Of a stretch of DNA of 64,000 nt, positions 6,578-14,799 are shown piece by piece. Each line of letters begins with the position of its first letter. Within the stretch, counting starts at the first letter, position 1. A program made the position numbers and the translations under genes. Location of the stretch: positions 94,457 to 158,456 of the forward strand of contig NZ_JACJQY010000007.1 of NCBI RefSeq assembly GCF_014696925.1. The letters are read 5' to 3'. Under the pieces are notes generated by a model. That model saw only the letters and a list, made by a program, of their open reading frames with translations, was not told where the DNA came from and searched no databases. The DNA is from Phormidium tenue FACHB-1050 (GTDB taxonomy: Bacteria; Cyanobacteriota; Cyanobacteriia; Pseudanabaenales; Pseudanabaenaceae).

Positions 6578-7671
6578 ACCATTACCTCAAAAGCAGACAT
6601 CCAACCTAATTCCAGAAATTCAGACTGATGGGCATGAAACATATACTTTCCAGCTTCAAAATCTTTAAAAGAAAATTCTAAAATGCCTCGCTGGGCTTGG
6701 ATCATTGATACCGTATCGATTATGCGATGGGTCGGGGTGAGCGTTGTGCCGTGATCGTAGAAATCAAAGAAATTAGCGTGGAGATGAAAAGAATTGATCG
6801 GGTCAAATTCAACCACATTGATCAGGTAAATCCGAATCGGGCGATCGCGTTCAACCCGAATTGGACGCTTCATAAACTCGAAGGGAATTGTATTGATTGC
6901 ATAGACTTCATTCTTCTCGTCAAAATTAGTGTCAAAAGCATTCATCACCATGACAAACTCTTGCCACTTAGCATTTTCAGGGGTTCCTAGTTGCCGAGAT
7001 TTCGCCACCGCTTCCTGTTCGAGATGCTTTTGAGGATCAGGGTCAACAATAAATGCTCCATACATTCCCTTATGCATATGGCGTTTAAATGGAACCGAGT
7101 GGCAGTGATATAAATGGCAGCCAAATGGTTTTGCCTCAAACTCATAGGTGACTTCCATCTCAGGGAATGCTTCGAGTGTTCCAGCAATTCCATCTTGACG
7201 CGCTGAATGAATGCCGTGAAAGTGAATTGTGTGGGGATGAGATCCAGCATTCTTGAAATTAATCCGCACGCGATCGCCCTCTGTGACTCGGATTGTTGGT
7301 CCAGGTACTCGACCGTTGTATGTCCAAGCTGGATACTTTATGCCAGGGGCAATTTCAATTTCTTTTTCTTTTACAACAATGTTGTATTCCCGCAGTGTTT
7401 GACCATTAGACAACTGCGAGACTTTCCCTCCATCCCAATCGGTTAACATTTTGCGCGGGTCAAATCCATTCTTAGTCGAATCTACATCTCCGACCATCAT
7501 GTTACCGCCATGCACCATGCCCGACTGGGACATATCCATCCCTTTTTGATCGCCCTTTGACAGGTCGGAGGACTGAGCAAAAACATTGGCAGGAAACAAC
7601 TTACCGAAAAGAGTTCCAGCCCCTAGTAAGCCTGCTCCAAGGAGAGATCGCCGAATTGAATTGGGTTCCAT
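6574..7671 (-). CDS. Two-domain multicopper oxidase, Tat-exported
   Basis: 365 residues. The N-terminus has a twin-Arg signal (SIRRSLLGAGLLGAG) and a Met/His-containing linker (GMDMSQSGMVHGGNMM). Cupredoxin domain 1 carries HPHTIHFHG and the type-1 copper set CHLYHCH...HMHKGM. Domain 2 carries NSFHLHANFF and FHAHQSE, with no Cys in the second motif. This places the type-1 Cys in domain 1, as in NirK-like two-domain enzymes, not in the last domain as in laccases. It probably oxidises Cu(I) or another metal ion in the periplasm. Overlap with the ZIP gene and shared promoter region imply joint work on the same metal. An actual nitrite reductase is possible but the context argues against it. Confidence 0.85.
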   Translation of the reverse strand: MEPNSIRRSLLGAGLLGAGTLFGKLFPANVFAQSSDLSKGDQKGMDMSQSGMVHGGNMMVGDVDSTKNGFDPRKMLTDWDGGKVSQLSNGQTLREYNIVVKEKEIEIAPGIKYPAWTYNGRVPGPTIRVTEGDRVRINFKNAGSHPHTIHFHGIHSARQDGIAGTLEAFPEMEVTYEFEAKPFGCHLYHCHSVPFKRHMHKGMYGAFIVDPDPQKHLEQEAVAKSRQLGTPENAKWQEFVMVMNAFDTNFDEKNEVYAINTIPFEFMKRPIRVERDRPIRIYLINVVEFDPINSFHLHANFFDFYDHGTTLTPTHRIIDTVSMIQAQRGILEFSFKDFEAGKYMFHAHQSEFLELGWMSAFEVMV

Positions 7672-7699
7672 AAAAAATACTACGGTTAAGCAGCCTTAA

Positions 7700-7778
7700 G
7701 CCATAAACAGTTTTTCATAATCGTTTCATTATTTATGATATCACAGCCATAAACAGTTTTCATAATCGTTTCATTATT
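7700..7778. promoter_or_regulatory. Duplicated TTTCAT operator upstream of the oxidase-ZIP operon (site D)
   Basis: A 33-base unit (GCCATAAACAGTTTTTCATA and on to TTTCATTATT) is present twice, at about 7700-7733 and 7746-7778. Each copy holds a TTTCAT pair with 11-bp period: 7713-7718/7724-7729 and 7758-7763/7769-7774. The repeats read on the plus strand while the operon is on the minus strand. This is the reverse of the orientation seen at the other sites. The first pair ends about 40 bp from the oxidase start codon. Confidence 0.6.
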
Positions 7779-7798
7779 CAGTGTTGGTACAAAATCAG

Positions 7799-7847
7799 AC
7801 CCCAAAAGGGAATGGCGGCGCGAAGCGCCGCCATTCCCTTTTGGGGT
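7799..7847. terminator. Perfect 23-bp GC-rich hairpin with GGCGGCGC core
   Basis: Arms 7799-7821 and 7825-7847 are perfectly complementary around a GAA loop. The inner core is GGCGGCGC/GCGCCGCC; the outer arm is CCCCAAAAGGGAAT. It lies downstream of the minus-strand gene ending at 7900 and can terminate it. The same core recurs at 21562-21624 with different outer arms. Confidence 0.7.
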
Positions 7848-7899
7848 TTACGCTATGAGATTTGACTTTAGCCAATACTGAATAGTCATACGATCTGAT

Positions 7900-9084
7900 T
7901 TAGATTGATTCTGACTTCTGCTGTAACCATAATCCTCCAATCAACCCCAATGCCAAAATAGCAGTGAAGTAAAATAACCCGATAAATCGAACTAGCATCG
8001 GCGGGGCAATCCCTTCTACATCAATTTCTTGGATCACTTGGAATGACTGGAATTGACGGTTACTAGTTGGGCTAGGTGATACTTTAACTTCAACTTTGTG
8101 AGGCGCACCATCAAAAAATTGCTCTTGCCATGTCAGTAAACCCTTAGAATCAGCAACACCTTGATAGCCAAAAGCTACCCAGTTATTTTCTAGTTGTGTG
8201 GACTTAATCGCAACAATGACATCACTGACAGGCTGATTAGTTTTGCTGTCGGTAATTTTTGCTTGAAAAGCTGCCATTTGTCCAACTGTAGTGGATTTAT
8301 CTCCAGTTAGCTCCAGTCTTAGTCCTTGAGATTCGATTAAACTAGAATTATTAGCAGTAGATTTCTCTGACTCCATGCCTGACTGTGCTTTGACTAATTC
8401 GGCATTGATATTAAAGAACAGCAGGGCGGCGATCGCTAAAACAGTCACACCACTGAGAAGTAATCGAACTGGTTGCGGGGCAATTTCTCCAGCTTGAATC
8501 TTAGTCTTTTGCCCGCCACCGATAATCCAACCACCACCAAACCCGATCACTAACAATACTGCAATAAGAACGGGAAAGTAGCGAAACTTCAAGGGATTTT
8601 CAGGAACTGTGAGATTTAAAGTCTGCTCAATTGGGGTAAACGCATCAGCTACAGTTGGATTGACATTAATCTTCAACCGATACTCACCGCGAATTGGAAA
8701 AACCTGCTGCACCAAAAACTCACCTGTAGGAGCATCTCCAACAATGTCTAACAGTTTTGTTCCCTCGACAATTGGAAAGTCTGTCGTAAACCAAGGTGTT
8801 GGTGCAGGAGTGAGGATTTGTAGATGAAACTGTGCATTATGTAATGACTTACCTGCGGCATCTTGCGCCTGTAACTTTAACTGGACAGGTGAATCATATT
8901 TTCCTGAGCCTAAGTATTTTGTGGCTTCCGCCTCTAGTGGAGTCACTTGCGTGATCGGCGGCGTTGTCACTAATTGCACAGAGGGTAGGGATGATTGAGA
9001 AACTCCAATGAATGCGGTACTTGTAATAATGATGAAGCAGGTGAAGCCCATCAAGAATGTTGATAATTTAAACTTTGATAACAC
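7900..9084 (-). CDS. Membrane protein with two periplasmic Ig-like domains, in the cobalamin-riboswitch operon
   Basis: 394 residues, start GTG at 9084 preceded by AGGAG at good spacing; an ATG at 9051 is the alternative. Layout: N-terminal signal/anchor helix (8-27), a beta-sandwich domain (about 30-160), two adjacent membrane helices (about 168-190 and 205-226), a second beta-sandwich (about 245-355, GQMAAFQAKITDSKTNQPVS) and a final helix (364-386). The beta domains resemble FixH/YtkA/CopC-type folds by pattern only. It follows CbtB by 34 bp, so it should be under the same B12 riboswitch. It occupies the place where CbtA usually sits but does not look like CbtA. A role in cobalt capture or uptake is inference. 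Confidence 0.7.
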   Translation of the reverse strand: MLSKFKLSTFLMGFTCFIIITSTAFIGVSQSSLPSVQLVTTPPITQVTPLEAEATKYLGSGKYDSPVQLKLQAQDAAGKSLHNAQFHLQILTPAPTPWFTTDFPIVEGTKLLDIVGDAPTGEFLVQQVFPIRGEYRLKINVNPTVADAFTPIEQTLNLTVPENPLKFRYFPVLIAVLLVIGFGGGWIIGGGQKTKIQAGEIAPQPVRLLLSGVTVLAIAALLFFNINAELVKAQSGMESEKSTANNSSLIESQGLRLELTGDKSTTVGQMAAFQAKITDSKTNQPVSDVIVAIKSTQLENNWVAFGYQGVADSKGLLTWQEQFFDGAPHKVEVKVSPSPTSNRQFQSFQVIQEIDVEGIAPPMLVRFIGLFYFTAILALGLIGGLWLQQKSESI

Positions 9085-9118
9085 AATTAAAAACTCCTGT
9101 AAGTACTGAACTCAAACA

Positions 9119-9307
9119 TTAATGGCAACTCACACCAAGTGTGTGATGTCGCAGTGAATGAACCGAGTCATGTACCGCAGGATATGTTGTAAAGTAAACC
9201 GACCAGATTATTAGCGCCCACAAGACAACATATAAAGCTGCTTGTACTTGCACTGACATAGCGAACTGCTCAGTCCGCCACCATATTGTTTGAACGGAAT
9301 TTTTCAT
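9119..9307 (-). CDS. cbtB: CbtB-family cobalt transporter subunit
   Basis: 62 residues with one membrane helix (VQAALYVVLWALIIWSVYF) and a His-rich tail, HDSVHSLRHH then GVSCH at the very end. The single helix plus the terminal RHxxGxxCH-type motif is the CbtB signature. This family is known to lie behind B12 riboswitches and to pair with CbtA. GAGG at 9314-9317 is a well-placed ribosome site for the ATG at 9307. The riboswitch directly upstream strongly supports a role in cobalt acquisition for cobalamin synthesis. No CbtA-like gene is adjacent. Confidence 0.88.
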   Translation of the reverse strand: MKNSVQTIWWRTEQFAMSVQVQAALYVVLWALIIWSVYFTTYPAVHDSVHSLRHHTLGVSCH

Positions 9308-9331
9308 TTTGTACCTCGCAAATGAAATAAG

Positions 9332-9477
9332 AGTTTGAGATTGCTCATTAGCGGGTATTCTGACTAAAAAAGATGATTACTTTTATTACAGTTGCGGGAC
9401 AGCGTTGGATTTGCACCAAACTTTCCCCGTCTTCTCTAGTGACTGTTATTCACTAGAACTGATAAGCATCTCAAACT
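9332..9477 (-). ncRNA. Cobalamin riboswitch
   Basis: On the minus strand, P1 is formed by AGTTTGAGAT (9468-9477) with ATCTCAAACT (9332-9341). Inside lie GGGGAAAG, the conserved core GGTGCAAATCC, then GCTGTCCCGCAACTGTA (9388-9418) and the B12 box AGTCAGAATACCCGC (9351-9365). All diagnostic blocks are in the right order. P1 closes 15-18 bases before the ribosome site GAGG (9314-9317) of cbtB, which suggests translational control: adenosylcobalamin binding should lower expression of the cbtB unit. Confidence 0.93.
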
Positions 9478-9549
9478 ATACCAGCATGAGTAATGAGTAT
9501 TTTGTGGAAGGAAAAAACTTAATGCTGCGTCTAAGGTATATCCAAAGTT

Positions 9550-9602
9550 GTGATCGCTTTAAAAAATAGTCTGATAAGTCAAATGCTTTTTAGAGCGATC
9601 AC
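9550..9602. terminator. Hairpin between riboswitch and lgt
   Basis: GTGATCGCT (9550-9558) pairs with AGCGATCAC (9594-9602), extended inward by an A-rich/T-rich pair (AAAAAA with TTTTT). It lies just beyond the stop of the minus-strand lgt gene and upstream of the riboswitch, so it may insulate the two units. Confidence 0.5.
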
Positions 9603-9622
9603 TATGCAAGAGTCAGTATTTT

Positions 9623-10480
9623 TTATGTGTGACTATCTTTTTGAGAAACTTTTTGGGAAACTGTGTCGGGAAAACGCCGCCGCAGTCCGTATAGCCAAAC
9701 TAAACCCGCAATACCTAATGAGATCGCCACAAGACTGAAAATTTGAGCAGTACGCAGTGATCCAAACATCAGGCTATCTGTACGCAATCCTTCAATCCAA
9801 AAGCGTCCTAGACTATAGGCGATCGCATAAGTCATGGTTAATGTCCCAGTTCTAATTTTGGGAAATCTGAAGAATAGAAACATGAGGATCGCGAACACAC
9901 CAATATTCCAGACTGATTCGTAAAGAAATGTGGGATGGAAGTAAGACTCACTTACAAATTCAGGAGGACGACGATCAACGGGAATAAATAATTTCCAAGG
10001 GAGATCTGTGGGTCTACCAAAAGCCTCAGAATTAAAGAAATTGCCCCAACGCCCGATCGCTTGTCCTAAAATCAGCGCAGGCATAATAATATCTGCCATT
10101 AACCATGCTGAGACTTTTTGGCGTTGGCAAAAAATAATTGTGGCAACTGCACCGCCAATAATTGCACCATGAATCGCGATGCCGCCTTCCCAGATTGCAA
10201 AAGCCTTATACCAAGGTTGATTTTGGAAGCGTTGCCATTCAAATAAAACATAGTATAGACGGGCGCAGGGAATAGCTCCAACCACCAACCAAATTACGAG
10301 ATTGCCGACTATATCTGGATCAACACCACGTTTTTTCGCAAGTTTTTGGGCTAATAGTGTGCCGATAACAACTGCGGAGGCAATTAGCATTCCGTACCAA
10401 CGAATCGAAAGTGCTCCGATTCCAAAAGCGATCGGACCCGGAGATGTAAACTCAAATGCAAATGGTAAGAAGTTAAGCAT
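9623..10480 (-). CDS. lgt: Prolipoprotein diacylglyceryl transferase
   Basis: 285 residues, full length for the family. It transfers diacylglycerol from phosphatidylglycerol to the lipobox Cys of prolipoproteins in the inner membrane. About seven hydrophobic segments and the signature [17 protein letters not shown] (about 150-166) with HPTFLYES are present. The early motif SIRWYGM is also typical. Chromosomes carry an essential copy, so this is probably an accessory one. In this window it could process the lipoproteins at 20165 and 20850 (both have lipoboxes). It is separated from the next upstream gene by a terminator at 10528-10551. Confidence 0.93.
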   Translation of the reverse strand: MLNFLPFAFEFTSPGPIAFGIGALSIRWYGMLIASAVVIGTLLAQKLAKKRGVDPDIVGNLVIWLVVGAIPCARLYYVLFEWQRFQNQPWYKAFAIWEGGIAIHGAIIGGAVATIIFCQRQKVSAWLMADIIMPALILGQAIGRWGNFFNSEAFGRPTDLPWKLFIPVDRRPPEFVSESYFHPTFLYESVWNIGVFAILMFLFFRFPKIRTGTLTMTYAIAYSLGRFWIEGLRTDSLMFGSLRTAQIFSLVAISLGIAGLVWLYGLRRRFPDTVSQKVSQKDSHT

Positions 10481-10527
10481 TAGGATTTTATGTTGTGTGA
10501 AGTTGAAACAAGAATCTATTCAAAAAC

Positions 10528-10551
10528 AAAAATGCTATAAACAGCATTTTT
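10528..10551 (-). terminator. Rho-independent-like terminator of the VKOR gene
   Basis: AAAAATGCT (from 10528) and AGCATTTTT (to 10551) form a short stem. On the minus strand it follows the stop of the VKOR gene (10569) and ends with a T-rich stretch. Confidence 0.6.
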
Positions 10552-10568
10552 GAGTATTTTTTTGAGAG

Positions 10569-11609
10569 TTAATGATCAGGCAGCATATAAAGAAAATTAC
10601 GATCGCCTTGATAGCCTGACAAATCAGCAAGCTTTTGAAGTGATTGCTCACCCTGATAAAACTTGCCATTGATATCCCATGTAGGTACTGTCTGAATCTT
10701 GGCTGCTTCGCATAGTTGAGGCTGGGCATTTTTCCCATCAGGTAAACATTCAATCCAATTCAATTCGGCTAAAGCTTCTTTACCAAATAATTGCTTTTGT
10801 TTATAGCAATGGGGACAGGTATAGAGAACGTACATTTTTGCCCCGATTTGTTTGAGATGTTTAGCTAGGGCAATTTCGGCGCTGCCTGAAGTTGTTGTTA
10901 CTTCCCAGCCGATTCCCTTTTTAGGTCTTGTTGTCGGTGTTTGGATAATTTGTTTACCTGTAATTGCATCAATGGGTAAAGTTGCACTAACGATCGGTTT
11001 ATTCACACTTCCATAAATAACCAATGTCCCGACAATTGTGAGCGTAGCGATGATAGCACCTGTGAAGAATAATTTGCCGATGTCTTCCCATTTACGACCG
11101 ATGACGGAGAATACAAATAAACTGGTGGATAGAAGTGCAGAAGCGATGCAGTAAATGCAAGCAGCTTGAATTACCGTAACTAACAAATAAATCAAGTAGC
11201 CACTAAATATCATCATGGCAGTGCCACCCATAAAGAGTAGTAATCCTGTCCAGTTATCTAGCTTGGTACGAAGTTCTTTTTGTTCTTGCTTAACTAATAA
11301 GGGGGTGATCGCAAAGGCAATCATACTGGCATATCCCAAGCAACCAAATAGCGATAGCGGCAAGCCGAAAATTTTGGCATAGGGAGAAGTAAGCACGACA
11401 TCACAGGCATTGGTCGGACAGGCTACCGATGATTGGGAAAAACTGACAAAGGTGAGATATATAGTAATTACTAATCCCAGAGCTGATATCCCAGCCATGA
11501 TTGGGCGTTGATATCGCTGTAACCAACTATGCGATCGCTGTTTCTTGCGGAGTTCTTTGACTTTTTGAGCGGTGGATGAGATGGTCTCTTCAGGAATATT
11601 TTCGTTCAT
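10569..11609 (-). CDS. VKOR-thioredoxin fusion (disulfide-forming oxidase)
   Basis: 346 residues. A vitamin K epoxide reductase domain of five membrane helices carries the loop Cys pair (ACPTNAC, about residue 64-69) and the quinone-side active site CIYC (about 150). After a linker, a periplasmic thioredoxin domain has CPHC (about 262) and cis-Pro motif TVPTW. The fusion is the bacterial/cyanobacterial VKOR type that oxidises periplasmic Cys pairs and passes electrons to quinone. It sits 32 bp after the TPR gene and downstream of the Zn/Cd ATPase, so it may belong to a metal-induced operon. Repair of metal-damaged disulfides is a plausible reason (inference). Confidence 0.92.
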   Translation of the reverse strand: MNENIPEETISSTAQKVKELRKKQRSHSWLQRYQRPIMAGISALGLVITIYLTFVSFSQSSVACPTNACDVVLTSPYAKIFGLPLSLFGCLGYASMIAFAITPLLVKQEQKELRTKLDNWTGLLLFMGGTAMMIFSGYLIYLLVTVIQAACIYCIASALLSTSLFVFSVIGRKWEDIGKLFFTGAIIATLTIVGTLVIYGSVNKPIVSATLPIDAITGKQIIQTPTTRPKKGIGWEVTTTSGSAEIALAKHLKQIGAKMYVLYTCPHCYKQKQLFGKEALAELNWIECLPDGKNAQPQLCEAAKIQTVPTWDINGKFYQGEQSLQKLADLSGYQGDRNFLYMLPDH

Positions 11610-11641
11610 AATTTCTAATTCAGATTTGATTAATAAATTGA

Positions 11642-12712
11642 CTATTTGAGATCTTTAATGGCTGCTTGGACTTCATTTATAGCTTTAAGATCACCTAGGC
11701 GGGTATATAGTTCTTCTGCCCGTTGAAATGACTGCAAAGCTTCTTGGTTACGTTTTTGCTGTACCAAGATTTTACCCATATTAAAGTGGGCAAGGGCATC
11801 TTCAGGATCGTTTTTGATGATTTCACGATAGGTGATGATTGCCATAGAAAGTCTGTTTTGCCTAGTATATAAAGTTGCGATTACTTGATGTATAAGTGGA
11901 TTGGGTTTAAGTTTGGCAGCAGTTTTATAAAAACCAATAGCCTCATCTAATTTGCTTTGTGTAGTTAGAGCTTGGGCGATCATTAAATTTGTTTCAAGAT
12001 GACGAGGATTAATTTTAAGAATCTGCTGATATCTCGCAATCGCTTCTTCTGTTGTAATCTTTGCGCGGTCTAAACTTACGCTAGTAAATAAAACATCTGG
12101 ATTTGCGGGGGCAAGGCGGACAGCTTTGGCATAGATATCTGAGGCAGCTTGGAAGTTCTGCTGCTTTTCAAAAACATGACCTAGATCAAGATATGCTTTC
12201 ACATTGCTTGGAGCAATGGTAATCAGTTGTTGATATGCTCTAGCCGCATTTGCAAGATCATTCTGACTATCGAAAATATAGCCAATACTTTGATAAGCAT
12301 CAATATTTTTAGGATCGATGGCGATCACTCGCTGATAAAACCCCAATGCTTCTGTAAAGTTTTTCTGCTGGGTATATATGAAACCTAGACCAATTAGAGA
12401 TTTTACATCTTTGTTATCTAAACGGATGGCTTGTTGAAATGCGGCGATCGCCTCTGGAAATTTACTTTGTTGGGTAAACAGAAAGCCAATACTTGCTTGG
12501 ATTTTGGCGTTTTTAGATTCGATGGTGGCGGCTAGTTGATAGTCAGCTAATGCACTGGTTATATCCTTTTTATCCCACAACTCTCTACCATGTTTGACTA
12601 AATCTGTAACCCTAGGTTTAGTTTTGTCTGATGGCGAGATTACGTGGGAAAACGCTGCCGTATTCCCAGACATGAAAAACACCAAAAAAGTAATGAATAT
12701 CTTTTTGAACAT
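11642..12712 (-). CDS. Exported tetratricopeptide-repeat protein
   Basis: 356 residues with a signal peptide (MFKKIFITFLVFFMSGNTAA) and about nine consecutive 34-residue TPR units from residue 35 to the end. Examples are AAFQQAIRLDNKDVKSLIGL and ALGFYQRVIAIDPKN. It is a periplasmic protein-protein interaction scaffold with no catalytic motif. It lies between the Zn/Cd ATPase (63 bp upstream) and the VKOR gene (32 bp downstream) on the same strand, so an operon is likely. Its partner is unknown. Confidence 0.85.
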   Translation of the reverse strand: MFKKIFITFLVFFMSGNTAAFSHVISPSDKTKPRVTDLVKHGRELWDKKDITSALADYQLAATIESKNAKIQASIGFLFTQQSKFPEAIAAFQQAIRLDNKDVKSLIGLGFIYTQQKNFTEALGFYQRVIAIDPKNIDAYQSIGYIFDSQNDLANAARAYQQLITIAPSNVKAYLDLGHVFEKQQNFQAASDIYAKAVRLAPANPDVLFTSVSLDRAKITTEEAIARYQQILKINPRHLETNLMIAQALTTQSKLDEAIGFYKTAAKLKPNPLIHQVIATLYTRQNRLSMAIITYREIIKNDPEDALAHFNMGKILVQQKRNQEALQSFQRAEELYTRLGDLKAINEVQAAIKDLK

Positions 12713-12775
12713 AAATTAGATGAAATTTATTTGAGAACTTTATTTAATAATTGGCTCATACAAGAGTAATAGGTA

Positions 12776-14719
12776 CTATTTCAAAACCCTAGTCGCATTG
12801 GCGATCGCCAACAAAGCCATACCGACATCAGCAAAAATTGCCTCCCACATATTCGCCACACCAAAGGAACCAAGGACAATGAATAACCCCTTGATTCCCA
12901 TAGCGAGGTAGATATTTTGGAGAACGATAAGGTGTGTTTTTTGTCCGATCACGATCGCTTCCGACACCTTAGAAGGAGCATCAGTCATCAGCACCACATC
13001 CGCAGTTTCAATCGCTGCATCCGAACCTAATCCACCCATCGCAATCCCCACATCAGATCTTGCGAGAACAGGCGCGTCATTGATGCCATCCCCAACAAAA
13101 GCAACTTTCTCTCCCTTTTTGACATTTTTTAAGAGCTTGTCGAGGACATCAACTTTCCCTTCAGGTAAGAGATCAGCGTAGTAGCGATTTACGCCCAAAC
13201 GTTCGGCAATGATCTTAGCCACATTGTCGCGATCGCCTGTGAGCATGACTGTATAAATACCCTGTTGTTTTAGCGATTTGATTGCCTGATCTGCATCACC
13301 TTTGAGTTCGTCAGCAATCTGAATATAGCCAGCATAAACATGGTCAACTGCTAGATGGACAATCGTGCCTTGATTGGAAGGAATTGTGTAAGCAATATGT
13401 TCACGTTGTAAAAGGCGTTCGTTACCCGCAAAGATAATTTGATTGCCAGTTTGATAGTTAATTTGCGATCGCACACCATGACCAGCGATCTCTTCAAACT
13501 CACCCATATCAGACAGATCAGGCTCTTTCCCATAAGCTTCCAAAATCGATTTAGCAATAGGATGATTCGATCTCGCTTCCACTTTTGCGGCAATCTCAAG
13601 TAGTTCTGATTCGGTAAATCCATTGCTAGGAGCAATCTTAGCTACCTTAAAGTTGCCTTGAGTTAAAGTTCCTGTTTTATCAAAAGCAACCACTTTCACC
13701 GCCGCTAAGGTATCTAGGAAAGTGGAACCTTTAACCAAAATACCGCGCTTTGCTGCACCACCGACACCACCAAAATATCCTAATGGAATACTAATCACCA
13801 AACCACAAGGACAGGAAATTACCAGAATAACTAAGGCGCGATAGAACCATTCGGATTGAGTTGCCCCTTGAATTACCAATGGTGGAATCGTTGCCACTGC
13901 TAAAGAGATAAACACCACAATCGGCGTATAGATGCGGGCAAACTTCGTGATAAATTTCTCGGTTTCTGCCTTCTGACTACTGGCATTTTCGACTAAATCG
14001 AGAATCTTGGCGATTGAAGATTCACCATAAACCTTGGTCACTCTCACAGTCAGATATCCAGTCTCATTGATCATGCCCGATAAAACCGTATCGCCAATGT
14101 CCACAGTACGAGGGACAGATTCTCCCGTTAGCGCCGCTGTATTTAGTTGAGCATTACCTGCAATGACTTCACCATCAAGGGGGATTTTCTCTCCTGCTTT
14201 GACGATGATGACCTCACCTACAGATACAGATTCTGGAGAAATTTGCTCCACGCCTGACTCGGTTTGACGAAAAGCGACATCGGGGCGCACTTCTAAAAGA
14301 GCCTTGATCGATCGCCGCGAATTACCGATCGCCATGTCTTGAAACAATTCACCGATTTTGTAGAACAGCATGACCGCAACGGCTTCAGGTAGCTTATGTA
14401 TGGCAAATGCTCCTAATGTAGCGATCGTCATTAAGAAATTCTCATCAAAGAATCGCCCACGCAAAATATTCTTTCCTGCAATTGTGAGAACGCTCCATCC
14501 ACTCAATAGGTAAGCAACTGTAAATAGGACATAATCTACAAACCAGTAGCTCATATGATGTAGGATTTCTTCACAAATGAGACCAACGGTGAATAGTACG
14601 ATTGTCGCTGCAATTGTAATTACCTCACCCTTAAGTCCTGAAGAATCGGCACTATTGTGATCATGGTCATGATTGTGAGAACTTCTAGGCTCATCGTCAC
14701 CGCAACAACTTTTTGTCAT
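12776..14719 (-). CDS. P1B-type heavy-metal ATPase, Zn/Cd/Co/Pb class (ZiaA/ZntA-like)
   Basis: 647 residues. The N-terminus lacks a full HMA fold and has a short metal-binding stretch, SCCGDDE then HNHDHDHN. The core has TGES (about 200), the membrane motif SCPCGLV (about 303), DKTGTLT with the phosphorylated Asp (about 347), NHPIAK and [16 protein letters not shown] (about 550). Near the end NIYLAMGIKGLF and ADVGMALLAIANATR supply the Lys and Asp typical of the Zn/Cd/Pb subgroup. It exports divalent cations from the cytosol. An SmtB-type operator lies 12 bp upstream of the start, and the ArsR regulator gene precedes it on the same strand. Confidence 0.94.
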   Translation of the reverse strand: MTKSCCGDDEPRSSHNHDHDHNSADSSGLKGEVITIAATIVLFTVGLICEEILHHMSYWFVDYVLFTVAYLLSGWSVLTIAGKNILRGRFFDENFLMTIATLGAFAIHKLPEAVAVMLFYKIGELFQDMAIGNSRRSIKALLEVRPDVAFRQTESGVEQISPESVSVGEVIIVKAGEKIPLDGEVIAGNAQLNTAALTGESVPRTVDIGDTVLSGMINETGYLTVRVTKVYGESSIAKILDLVENASSQKAETEKFITKFARIYTPIVVFISLAVATIPPLVIQGATQSEWFYRALVILVISCPCGLVISIPLGYFGGVGGAAKRGILVKGSTFLDTLAAVKVVAFDKTGTLTQGNFKVAKIAPSNGFTESELLEIAAKVEARSNHPIAKSILEAYGKEPDLSDMGEFEEIAGHGVRSQINYQTGNQIIFAGNERLLQREHIAYTIPSNQGTIVHLAVDHVYAGYIQIADELKGDADQAIKSLKQQGIYTVMLTGDRDNVAKIIAERLGVNRYYADLLPEGKVDVLDKLLKNVKKGEKVAFVGDGINDAPVLARSDVGIAMGGLGSDAAIETADVVLMTDAPSKVSEAIVIGQKTHLIVLQNIYLAMGIKGLFIVLGSFGVANMWEAIFADVGMALLAIANATRVLK

Positions 14720-14730
14720 ACATGAATACT

Positions 14731-14744
14731 TGAATAACTATTCA
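14731..14744 (-). promoter_or_regulatory. SmtB/ZiaR-type operator
   Basis: On the minus strand TGAATAGTTATTCA is a perfect 6-2-6 inverted repeat inside a longer imperfect one. It closely resembles the known cyanobacterial SmtB site core (TGAACAGTTATTCA, from memory). It sits 12 bp before the ATPase start codon, where a bound ArsR-family repressor would block transcription until Zn-like metal is bound. Confidence 0.8.
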
Positions 14745-14799
14745 ATAGATTAACAGTAAATTTGATCAGATGTAAGCTAAAAGTCACTGAATATTAGAA

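Noticed and set aside
6574..7671. Annotating the two-domain oxidase as a true nitrite reductase
   Set aside because: Type-1 copper placement is similar, but the coupling to ZIP and the copper-type operators favour a metal-oxidation role; the substrate residues cannot be checked by eye.
7900..9084. Calling the 394-residue protein CbtA
   Set aside because: CbtA is a shorter polytopic membrane protein. This one has large beta-rich periplasmic domains and only four hydrophobic segments.
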